This document shows positions 37,697 to 48,856 of a stretch of DNA of 64,000 nt, in pieces (position 1 is the stretch's first letter; each line of letters opens with the position of its first letter). The notes beneath the pieces were generated by a model. The model was not told where the DNA came from and made no database searches. It saw only the letters and a list, made by a program, of their open reading frames with translations. Both the position numbers and the translations under genes were made by a program. This DNA is from Coniella vitis. Lineage: Eukaryota > Ascomycota > Sordariomycetes > Diaporthales > Schizoparmaceae. The stretch is from NCBI GenBank assembly GCA_011317545.1, contig WUJK01000017.1, positions 1-64,000 of the forward strand, written 5' to 3'.

Positions 37697-40600
37697 ATCG
37701 AGGGCTATAAACTATTAGGCTCCTCTAAGTCTATCTCTAAGTTCTTTAAAGAGAGGTAAGGGGTACCGATTCTTAATTATAATATCGTTAAGTTGCCGAT
37801 AGTTAATATATAGTTATAGCTTACCGTTTTTCTTTAGTATAAATAGGATTAGGTATCCTACTAGTAAATATAAGGGTCTAATATAGCCTTTCTTAAGGTT
37901 TTCGTTAATATATTCTCTAAATACTTTAAGTTTATCCTTATCTAATCCGTAAATAGGAAAGAACTTTAGTTATTCTCCTTCTTTAAGTAGGATCTTATAA
38001 TTATATAAGCCGTACTCTAGTAGGCTATTATCGAATTTTCCTTAAAATAGTTTTATAAACTTCCGATATTCTTCTAGTATACCGGAGAGGTTTCTAAATA
38101 TATCTTCGTCTTATATAATTACTATTATAAGGAGATATCGTTATATATACTTAATTCCTTCTTAAACTTTTTACGATAATATATCCTATTATCTATAGAA
38201 TCCTATTATATTATATCCTAATCTATTATATCCCCTCTTCTATTAAGTATTAATTATCGCTAGATCCTTCTCTATAAGCTATCGAGGTTTATTATATCCT
38301 AGGGTAGCTATTATCTTAGCTCTTCTCGATTTAGAGGTATATATAAATTCGTTTAAGCCCTTATTATCTAGGTATCGCTTAATAATTAAATCCGATCCTA
38401 CGCCTTTAATTATAACCGTTTCTCGGGTATCCGCTTTATCTTATAAAATATAACTATTAGTTTAATCGATTCGAGGATTTTCCTTTCTTAACTATAATAT
38501 ACTTAAAATTAGCTTATATTATACGGTATCCGTAATATCGAAGTTTATTAGTATCGTATATCCGTAGATCGTAACTAGTAATTAATTAGATTCTATATCG
38601 ATAATACCTTAGCTATAAATAACTTCTATACCTTTTATAGTACTAAGTTTATAGGGTTTTATCTTCTTCTTCTAAGGTATCTATTCTCTATTAATAACGC
38701 TTAGGGATATAAAGTTTCCTTATACTCCGCTGCCTAGGAGTACTATATAGTATTTATCGTTAATTCGTACTACGATTTTCAAATATTCGTACGTTAAGCT
38801 ATTTATTATATAGAGGGACTTTACTATAAGTCTTAATCGCTTATTATCCCTTATAAGCGATCCTTGCCTTTTAGGTTCTACTAGTCTTACTATACTCTAA
38901 GGGCTGCTATTTATACTAGGTTCTTAGCTTATTATATTTTATATCGTATATATACTACGGCCTATCGCTATAAGCGTATTTAATTTTCTTCTTTCGTATA
39001 GGGAGTCTATACTCCGGGCTAATTATCTTTAAGGTTATAGTAGGTATACGCTTTATCCGCTAGGTATTCTACGTAATCGGCGCGCTTATAGAAGCTATAG
39101 TATATAGGTTCTACGTATACGGGCTTTACGAGCTTTTCCCTTTATTTCTATTTATATATTCTATACTAATCGAGCGCTTTTTCTTATACGTAAGGTGCGT
39201 ACTAGGGTATCGTATATTAGTATTATTTTACTTATCGCGTAGTATATTCGTAGGGGGTATTATATATAAGGCTAATACTAGCGTAGTTTCCCCTTATTCT
39301 AAGTACTTTATAATAATCGCTATTATCGTTATTATAGGCGATAATACTATATCCTATCTTACGTATAGGGAATTATTCGTTAGTTACCTTATATTTAAAG
39401 TATTATCTATAATTATATATAATATAGGCAAACTATATAATCTAATAGTACTTTTCGTAAAGGTAATTAATTTATATATCTTCCTATATAAGGGGGGTTT
39501 TATCTTAATAAGTTATTATTCGGAATAATTCTCTAGGTATAATATTATAGATAAGGTAATATACGTCTCCTTTATCGATATCTTCGTCCGTAGAGCTTTT
39601 TAATTCTAAGCTTATTTCTTTATTAATAATTTAGGTGCTAATATCCTAACTAATATTAAGCGTTTCCTACTATTTTATAATTTCCGTAATATTACTCTAT
39701 AAAATATCCGTTTCGTTAGGTAGTTTATATCCTTCTATATTATACTAATAGGGGTATTCCCTAATAAGCTAAGCTTATTATTCTATTACTAGTCTTTTAA
39801 ATAGACTATTATCCGTTAGGAGAGGCATCCTTTAGGTAACTACGATTTATTATTCCTTATAAGGTTTCTAAGGGAACTATCCTAAGCCTTACTTTACCGA
39901 GAGGTATATTATATAATTATCCTTATAATAGAAGGTTTAGTTAAGGAGTCTATAATCGGAGTTATCCGATACTTACTCTAAAAGCTAGTTTTAGCTAGGA
40001 GTAGAGTCCGTAGTCTTATATATTATAATATTAACTTATCGTCCTTCGGGGACTTTCTTAAATTCTCTAGGTTTCTTAGGTTATCGGTATTCTCGTACGA
40101 AGTAGCCTATTTTACCGTAGTTAAAGTATTCCTTACTTATAGGTTTACGCTAAGCTATATCGAGCTTTATAGGTTCTACGTATATAATGCTATTAACTGC
40201 CGTACCTTATTACTAGAAGCTACGGTTAGTTATCTATTAAATCCGCTATCTTATATTAGCGTAATTCCTCTATATAATATAGCTTCCTCCTTTCTTACTT
40301 TTCTCTATATATCTTTCGTAGAGACGGTTATCGATATAGATAGCGTTATTACTAAATATTATAAAGTCTTTAGGCTAATCCTATTTAGAAATTTTATCCT
40401 TAACTTTATCCTTAAATCCTTTATAATAATATTCTATAAGGTTCTTATCTTCCTAAGGGAGGCGTATTAAGAGTTATTTAAAGCAGACCGTATAGGCTAA
40501 AGCAGACTTATTCTACTTAAGTTCTATAAGTTATTATACTATAGTTCGTTTTTCGTTAGGATTATTAAATATTTCCTTAAGGATACGTTCGAATCCTATA

Positions 40601-41143
40601 AATATATCGAATATATTCTTAGTAATCGGCTTACGTTAATCGAGGTTACCTAGGTCTTTAATATAATTATAAAGTAAGGGTTCGTACTAGATAAGCGCAT
40701 CCTTTTCGAGTTATATACCGGCTAGGATAACTTTATCGGGTTTAGTAGTAAATTAAGCTATATTATATAGGAAGTATACTTTATAATAGGTAAGGAACCC
40801 TTAAAGTATCTTTTAATTACCGTTATATATAATAGGTTTATCTATCTTATAGCTATTACCGGTATTTTAAATAATAAGCGTTAAGGGCGTAGCGGCTATA
40901 ACTTAGTATTATTCGAGCTATTAGGCCTACCTACGGATAGTACGATTCTACTACTCCTAATTCTACTAAAGTATAGCGAGTTATTAGGTAAGTTCGATTA
41001 ATTAGCATATTATATCTTCCTAAGTTATAACCTAGCGATATCCTTCTCCTAAGGTAGACGGGGTAGGAGTTTAAGGAGCTATTATTATATTTAATATTAC
41101 CTAAGAGGTATATATAAACCGTCCTAAATAAGAGTTATAAAAA

Positions 41144-41600
41144 TATAATAATCTTTACCTAAATCCCGGATTCTGGAAGTACTTATAAGTTATATATTAG
41201 TAGGCGGGGAAGTATTACCTTTAAGTCTTCGTACGTTATCGAGCAATATTAAGTATTATAAGTAATTAAGAGGGATTACCCTATTATATAAAATAATACT
41301 TAGATTTATAACTAAAGATTATAAGGAAACTATCTAATATTAAGCCGTAAACTCCTATCCTTATATCCTTCCGTTATAGTACTTATTAATATATAGCTTA
41401 TTAATACTTACTAGTGCTTACTAATATTCTGGTAAGTAGTAAGAATCTCTAGTAATCCAATATAGCACTTTGGACCCTAACCCTGATTATACTACTCTAT
41501 ATTCTTATATAAGAGATCCCTATCGGTCCGTTAAGGTTCCGATTTGCTGGTATATGGTTGCGCTGGCCTGTTCCTGTGACCTGCATGTTTATGGGTTATA
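41144..41600 (-). repeat. 5' LTR of copy C, slightly truncated
   Basis: About 457 bp. Outer parts match the other LTRs, but the centre (about 41375-41475) is unrelated to both the A and the B/D centres. The terminal bases are lost at the junction with the chromovirus relic. Confidence 0.8.
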
Positions 41601-42800
41601 CCGCCTGCCGTTAGTTAAGTTAAATAGTATATTATAGTTATTAAGAGGATATATAGCGTATAATATACTACTAATAATTAGTTATAAAGCCTCGAAACGA
41701 ATAATATTAATACCTAGGTACTCTAAGTATATAATAAAGGATTAGGGTAATATATTAAACCGATAGCTTCTATTATTAGATTAAGCGTATCCTAAAGTAA
41801 TTATCTTAGATTATAATATAAAGTTTATTTCTACGTTTTAGACGGTATTATAATCTAATTTTCGAACTTTACTTTAAATAATAACCGTATATTATCCTTA
41901 GGCTAACGGATAATCTAAGCGTAAGAATTAGAATACTAAGCTAGCTATACGGATATATATAGCCGAATATCTAAACGAAAGCTAGATAGATATAATACTT
42001 ATATTATAATAAAGGTTAAATAGTATATTATAAAAGGCTATCGATATAAGCCTTTATAAGTATTTATTCGGCTTTATAATCCCTTTACCCTCTAATAGGC
42101 TAATACGAATTAGTAAAGAACTCGATATCCGTTTTATATATAAATACTTATAATAAGATATATAATTAGCTATAGATATTATAGCTATAGCTAATAAGCA
42201 AGCGTATAATAATAAATATAAATATATCGAGTATATAGTTAGCAATAAAGTATAGCTAAAGTTAGGTAAAGCCTATTAACCGCTATAGAGATATAATAAT
42301 AAGCTATAGCCGAGAAGATAGAGCTTATATACCGTAATTCGTAAGGTATTACCATTAATATATAAACTTAGTATTTATACCGGTAACCGAGATTAAGATA
42401 TATAAGTTTACCCCGTTATAATTATCTAGTATTTATTATAATATTAAGCCTATAAAGACCCTTTTTATCGAGACCTCCCTAAGCCTAGCCTAATCTAGTA
42501 TAATAAGTATTTATCCGATATTAAGAGTACTAGCGAAGATAAATATAAGGTTAACCGTATATTAGATAAGAGGGTTAAGATAAAAGGTAATAAATCTATA
42601 TTATAATACTTAATACGTTAGAAGCGCTAGTCTATACGTTACGATCGTTAGAAGCTAATAAATAACTTAGCTAACTATATAGTACTTATACGTGATTATA
42701 AGAGGCGCTATACGGCCGAACTACCCTCTAGTAAATTACGAGATAGCGCCTAATATAGCAAACGAGCTACGGGTAAAAAGAAAGAGGTGGTTTAGGGCCG
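41601..42800 (+). mobile_element. Chromovirus relic: integrase end and chromodomain
   Basis: Plus-strand translation through RIP stops shows the integrase core signature near 41885-41935 (YHPQANGQSER-like), a following LNSI..SPYKYLFG-like segment (42015-42065) and a chromodomain-like YKVNRILDKRV near 42541-42573, then a C-terminal ELPSSKLR. It is a different Gypsy lineage from copies A-D. No LTR of its own was delimited. Confidence 0.7.
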
Positions 42801-43492
42801 ATATCGTAGCGAACGGCTAAAAGCGCTATAATAGCAATAGCAACGTTTTTTATTACAAATTCGGGCATATTATATAAGCAACGTCGTTACGATAGCTAAC
42901 GCTTTTTATTACGTTTTTAAGCGATTCAGAGCTTGGAAGCTATTATACGTAGAGGAGGATAGCCGAGGACGGCTTAACGATTTTCCGTACCGGGCACTTA
43001 TAGCAGAGGGCTATAGGGTCACGTAATATAGGTCCAGTGGTGGCCTATGCGCAGGCCTATATCCTATATCCACAGCTAGCTATTCGAGCTAGCCGTAGCT
43101 AGTTAGTTTCCTCTATACGCACGCATTCAATTGAGATATCACCATATACGCTACCGCTCCCACATTATTATAAGTATATTTACTTTACTTTCTTTATATA
43201 CGAATTTTATATTCCAGGGTTCTTATCTTTCTATATTATCAAGAATGTACGCTTTATTTGCTATATATGCTTGATATTTTCTACACTTATAGAAGCTATA
43301 ATATATAAGTATAAATGGCTTATATATAAGGCCTTAAAACGTAAGGGTTAATATACTATAATTAATTATATTAAAGAGCAAAAATCTAGTAGGAAAGAAG
43401 CTATATATATATAGCTCTCGAATAAATACGTATCGGCCTATATCCTATATAACTAAGCCCTCATACCTAGGCACCCGCCTAACCTATAATAT
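42801..43492. other. AT-rich RIP-degraded sequence
   Basis: Possible remainder of the chromovirus relic. The phrase GGCCTATATCCTATAT recurs at about 43047 and 43436, which might mark degraded LTRs, but I cannot delimit them. Confidence 0.35.
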
Positions 43493-44012
43493 AATTATTC
43501 TATTATCTAAATGAATACTTAGATTATAGCTAATAATTATAAGGAAAACTATCTAATATCTAGAATATATATATCACAGGCCCACCAAGCTGTGACATTG
43601 CCTTCGCCCGACGTGCCTGATAATTTGACTAGATCTTCTGAAACGTATTCAGAAGATTGCGTACCTTTTGCCTCAACCGCCCAAGCGAAAGGTTCCGTAC
43701 GTCGGAGACGGCCGCAGGACGCTAGTCAACTCCTAGAGCCCCACAGGGGCCAGCCCGTCACAATATATTATCTTCATATCCTTCGACTATAGTATTTATT
43801 AATATATAGCTTCTAACAGCCTATTAATACTTATAATAGCTTATTAACTTCTTAATAGGCAACCGTAGGCTCCTACGTGCTTACCCTAATCTAATTATAT
43901 TACTCTATATATAATCTTATAAAAGAGATCTTATCGGCCCGTAATAGTCCCGATTCTTAATGCTTTGTTGCGTTGGCTTATTGCTGTAACCTGTATAACC
44001 GTGGATTATAAT
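43493..44012 (-). repeat. LTR relic related to copies A-D
   Basis: Shares the blocks around AATACTTAGATT, TATAAGGAAA.CTATCTAATAT and the downstream AGAGATC..CGGCCCGTAA..CCGATT and CTGTAACCTGTATAACC with the other LTRs, in the same orientation as copy C. Interrupted by the GC-rich segment 43574-43762. No internal region adjoins it. Confidence 0.6.
43574..43762. mobile_element. Small GC-rich insertion, solo-LTR or MITE-like
   Basis: 189 bp of normal GC content inside an AT-rich LTR relic, starting TCACAGG and ending CCCGTCACA. It is flanked by ATATA on both sides (43569-43573, 43763-43767), though chance matches are easy in this AT-rich context. It contains a 10-bp hairpin, ATCTTCTGAA..TTCAGAAGAT. 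RIP has not touched it, so it probably arrived later. Confidence 0.5.
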
Positions 44013-44508
44013 GCCTTAGCTTTCGGCTTCTATCCTCTCCTCTCTTTTATCTTCAAGGGTTTTACAAAAAGAGTATTTGTTATCCTTCTGAATTCCCTCT
44101 ATGCTGCGGCCGCTATGAACCGTGCATTCCCTGTACATCAGAGCATATGTAAAGTGCTGACGTGGCTTACCTGAGATGTGTAGGATATTTACGTAGTCCC
44201 ACTAGTATTTCCTCGGTTTCCATAATCATGATCGTTAATATGATTCCACATTGACAGGGCTTAGAGCTATAATTCAGGAATTATACCTGGCGGCTTATAC
44301 GTATTTTGGGCTTCTGGAGGCGCATGAGAGGTGGCGCAGCAGCAGCCGGCCTGTAAGCTGCGGGGAAGCAGATTTTCAGATACTCTAGACCGAGCGTCAT
44401 TCCCAATGCCCAAAGCACATTGACAACCATTGGTTATATGTAAACACACTTTATTGCCTTATGAGAGCTACGAACCCATGTCACTCTTAGACGAATTGAT
44501 CATACACA
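44013..44508. other. Intergenic, return to normal composition
   Basis: No gene seen. GC content recovers within about 100 bp. It presumably contains the promoter of the HET gene at 44509. Confidence 0.5.
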
Positions 44509-46822
44509 ATGTCCCCCAGCTGCCCTCCATGCCAGAATCTCATCTTTAAACCCGCGCCGGACAGTTTCCTCGGCGGCCTCCAAGCTCAAATCCATGCTGA
44601 CGAGTCATCATTGAAACAATGCTTCGACAAGCGCGAATGTCACTTGTGTGCGGTACTTTACAGCATGCTGGAGAACCGGAAGCGTTTTGGTCCCGCTGCC
44701 CGTCGCCGGTCCGGCCAGGTTCAACGAGCCACCGACATCTCTCTTGGGCTGCATTATAAGCAAGAGGGCCAAGAAGAGTTGGATGATTGGGAGTTTCTGG
44801 ACGACGAGATCCAGCAAGAGGACGCTCCCAGAACATTGGTGTATAGTCATCCACTGGGCACAGATGATATCCGCATTTTGACTCCAGAGGTGCTCTATAG
44901 GTCTGCCTGGGGCATCTTGGATGACTGCAAGTTCGATACACAGCCCTCACCAACCGTTTCTGACACCGGTTCGTTGGATTTGTCGACAGGTAGCGACGCG
45001 TCGATGAGGTTGGCTCGGGAGTGGATCGACATATGTAACCACAATCATGAGAATTGCGGCCGGAAGCCAAAGGGTGCGAAATTTGTTGCGCCTGCGAGGC
45101 TCTTGGATGTCTCCAAGGTTCTCGACACAAATGATGGTATTGTTACCTTGATCGACACCTCGGAATGCATGCCCCCGTCCACGGATATTCGCATATTCCA
45201 ATATGCTACTCTCAGCCACCGATGGAATCCCAGCTACACTTACTTTACAGAAACATCCAATATTGATAAGCATCGGAACGAGGGTATGCGGATAGGGGTC
45301 TTGCCCCAGACGTTCGCCGAAGCATGCATCACTGTCCGCAAACTCGGCCTGCAGTATATATGGATAGACTCACTGTGCATTATCCAGGACTCGAACGCGG
45401 ACAAGGCAAAAGAGATCCCCAAAATGGCTGATTACTATCAATCGGCAGAGCTCAACCTTTGTGCATCGACAGAGTCGCTTGGAGGTCTCTGGTCAGACCG
45501 AGATAGTGCTGGGACCAGGCCCTTTTCTTTGACGGCGACAGTCGAGCTCCAGACCGGGATACGAAAAAAGGTCACCCTCAACCTCGCACCAGTCCTAAGG
45601 ACCGACAAGTCTCACCTGGACTACCGTGGATGGATCTTGCAAGAACGCATTTTCCCCCGGCGGACCTTGTTCTTCGACGCATACTGGTTGTCGTTTGAGT
45701 GTGGCCAGATGAGCGCTTCTGAGAGCTGCGTGGAGGGAGTCAAGCTCGATGTATCGTCAAACCGATCCACAGTGGAAGACGCACTCAGAACTGAGTTGGA
45801 CAGGGATTGTGCACTCAGTGTCATTGGAGGACTTGTGAGGTCCCTGGAAGTTTCGAGCTCGAGCCTTATATCAGGTGTGTCCCATTGCGGAGCCCGGAAG
45901 CCGGAGTATCAACACCAGGCATGCTGAAGCTAGACTAACTCGGGAATTGTGCGAATCAGAAACCAACCGCGAGATTCTCATCCTCTGGTATCGCATCCTA
46001 AACGAGTACTCTCTGCGCCAGCTCTCTTTCGAAACAGACCGGCTCGATGCCATCTCAGGCCTCGCGGCGCGCGTGGCCCAAATCACATGCCAAGAGGAAG
46101 GCTACATCGGCGGCATATGGAAGCGCAGCATCCTTGATTGTCTGCAATGGCGGTCAGACGATCCATTCCGCGGAACCGATGCGGCGGTGCGACAAACCGT
46201 GTACCGCGCCCCGACATGGTCCTGGGCTAGTTGCGAGCTGCTGCCCCGGTCTTCCTTCCGAGACACACGGCGTACACTGCCGCTCAAAATCTCCAATGAC
46301 TTTGCTATGGCCTCCAACGCAAAGCCCATGGTCACGGTCCTCGATGTCAGCTGGAAGTGCGCAGGTGCCAATCCCTTTGGCAATCTCGCGGAGGCGAAGT
46401 TGAGGTTGTTGTGTTGTCCACTGCGCGGATTTGCGTACGCCGGCCTCTCGCCTAATCTGGGCTTGGATCTCGAAACACTGGATACAGAGATTCAAGAGCT
46501 GCCGCAGGTCGATGCACATGATAGGGTCGGTGATTATCCGAGAAACAGGGAAATGGCGTGGCTCCATATCTGTGGACGGACTAGGACAGGCGAGCGAGCC
46601 AGCATGATCACTACAGTTTCGCCAGATACTTCAGATCACAGGGTTGAGGGGTATGTATATCTACTGCCACTAGTAGATCGGTACATATATGGCAATGGAG
46701 ACATGATATTCTGTTTGGTGGTAAAGGAAGCTGGAGAAGGCAGGTTTGAGCGCATTGGCCATGCTATAACACGATCATGTTATATGATAAAGGTTGAAAC
46801 AAGGAACATGGAGCTGGTATAG
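44509..46822 (+). CDS. HET-domain protein (heterokaryon incompatibility type)
   Basis: The first frame (44509 to about 45874) carries the HET domain: YATLSHRW (about residue 231), IWIDSLCIIQD (about 284) and GWILQERIFPRRTLFF (about 373). The C-terminal part continues in another frame to the stop at 46822, with WYRILNEYS and APTWSWAS segments typical of this class. The junction fits an intron 45875-45929 (GTGTGT..GAAG), giving 752 residues, but its 3' end lacks a good branch site, so a single-base frameshift is possible. HET proteins trigger cell death after fusion of unlike strains; the class is large and specificity cannot be predicted. Confidence 0.85.
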
Positions 46823-47145
46823 GACTGTCCAGGTGAGGTCAAATGCAACAGAAAGGTTTATATTGAGAAGGGAAAGCAGTTAGAACCAGAGCCCGCAGAT
46901 AACTCACCTTGTATCGAAGAAGATTGTTTATTCTCAACGCGTAGTGCATGGTACTATGGGAGAGGACGCAAGCCGAAGTTATAGATGCTGTGTTCCAAGG
47001 ACTAGGAATACTCCTGAGCCGAAGAGAGACAGCGACCGAGAAGATAGCTAGAACCTTCCCAGAAGGATAAACAACGTGTGACGTTTGATTAATACCGTTT
47101 GAGGCCCTGTATCATCATGCCCAAATGTTATGAAGTTCGGCATGT
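46823..47145. other. Convergent 3' flanks
   Basis: Between the HET gene (plus) and the MFS gene (minus). No feature recognised. Confidence 0.5.
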
Positions 47146-48856
47146 TCACTGTACATGTTGCTTCTCCTCCGCCTTCGGAATTCGAACCATGATCCCCGTG
47201 ATCAATGCTGCTAATATGGCGGAAGCCAACCCAAACCACCAGATCGCTCTGATTCCCTGCAATCCAATATCTCCCGTTGGCAGCGTCTCAACTCTCGCCC
47301 CAAGCGCCCCGCTGACACTCGTCATGACCGCTATCGAGAGATTTTGCACCGTCACAAGCAGGCTGCCCGCTGCGCCCTGATAACTTCTCGGCACACTGCT
47401 CGTGATGAAAATGGCAGCCGCTGCAAAGCTCAAATCCGGGCCAAACGTTGCGAGGGCCACGCCTGGCATAGAAAGTGCCCAGTAGCTGGATGCTGGTGTC
47501 TGGGGAAGGAAGAAGACGGGCCCGAGCCCGAAGGCGATCATGCTAGCAGTCAGTATCACGTGAGTCGGGATGATATGCAGAGTCTTGGACACGATGAAAG
47601 CCGCGAGGACGCCCACGATTCCGTTTGGAAGGAGGTAAAGCGCTGCCATCAACGGTGTGGCGCCTTGATAGCGTTCCCAGAACTGTATGGCGTAGAATTG
47701 CCACGCGCCAGCTAAGTGTCAAGGCAATTGATCAACACATCATTCAAATGATTCTCCATATTTGATGGGGCATTAAAGGCTTACAGTAGGCTCCCATTCC
47801 CAGAAAATACGAGACTAGTAGGGCCACAAATCCCGGGGTCCGCCAGAGTTTCTGGGGGATGAGAGGGCGAACGACGCGTTTCTCGACAAAATAGAACCCT
47901 CCGAGCATGGCCAAGCCGAGAATCACGGAGCAATATGTATAGGGATTCCAATCCGCCGACGAACCCTGAGTAAGTCCAAAGACAATCAAGCTACATCCTG
48001 TGGATGCTAGGCCGGCACCGATACAATCAAACTGACGCAATGACGGCGCTTCACTGTCGTGGCTATCCTGGGCTGGCTGTAAGGCAGGTATCGTGGTTTG
48101 GGCGGCGAGCGCACACAGGGAAAGGAAGATGGCGTTACTACCAAAGATCCATGGCAGATGAGAACTCAAGGCCCCAGCTTGCAAGCAACCCAACAAGTAG
48201 CCGAATGGCGAAGCCCCCGCCATCAGGCTGAATACCTTGGTCTTGCGAAGGCCCGGGCTGTACACGCGGCCGAGGATGCTCATGGTGGTCGACACGAGGA
48301 CGCCCACTGCAAGACCCTGCATTGCACGCGCGACAAAGAAGAGGATCTTGAGCCGAGGGCTAATAGCCGCAGCCGCGACGGCATTCCACACGGCCTCCCA
48401 CACGAATGCGCCGACCATGAGCGGCTTTGGCGGGGCGAGGTCAGCCAGCGAGCCGGAAATGACAACCGACAAGCCGGCCGCGAGCATGAATGCTCCAATG
48501 AGCCAAGGCAGTTGTGATGCAGGAATATCGAGGGCGATGCGGAAGACGTCCTGTGCTACTGCCACGCCGATGAGAAGGGAAAATATGAGCTGGCCGCTGG
48601 CACAGGTGAGGACGAAGACCGATTCTGCGAGGAGGTTAGGGAGTTCAGGCGGAATGCCCTGGAGTTCGAGCTGGCGATGACTGCCGTCTTCTTGGGCGAA
48701 GCCAGCATGGCTGGGAATGTGGATGAGCTCAGTCATTGTGCTGGGAAAAGATTCAGTAGCAGCCGTCACTCCATGGCTGAGCATATGCGCTAACGAGTCC
48801 CCGTCGACACAAGTTGTGTCTCTCGAGGTTATAATCGTGTCCATACTGAACGTCAT
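47146..48856 (-). CDS. MFS transporter, drug-efflux type
   Basis: Exons 48856-47785 and 47711-47146 around a 73-bp intron (GTAAGC..TTAG); 545 residues from the first ATG at 48856. ATGs at 48844 and 48736 are alternatives, and the last would remove a 40-residue hydrophilic lead. More than ten hydrophobic helices are visible. The GSLADL segment after the second helix corresponds to the MFS loop motif, and AMQGLAVGVLVSTTMSILGRVY to the next helices. It most resembles the ATR1-like DHA2 exporters by general pattern. Substrate unknown. It runs divergently from the sterol reductase pair, 2.7 kb away. Confidence 0.85.

Larger units (their letters stand above)
28894..41600 (-). mobile_element. Ty3/Gypsy chromovirus, copy C (truncated, interrupted)
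   Basis: Oldest element of the nest by position. It is in three pieces: 28894-29226 (RNase H to reverse transcriptase), 29711-30056 (reverse transcriptase) and 37702-41600 (rest of reverse transcriptase, protease, gag and 5' LTR). The breaks are the TRIM-like element and copy D. Integrase and 3' LTR are missing at the junction with copy B. Reading across the insertions restores colinearity with copy A, which fixes both insertion sites exactly. Confidence 0.85.

Noticed and set aside
42054..42245. 63-codon minus-strand frame
   Set aside because: Opposite strand of the chromovirus relic; AT-rich chance frame.
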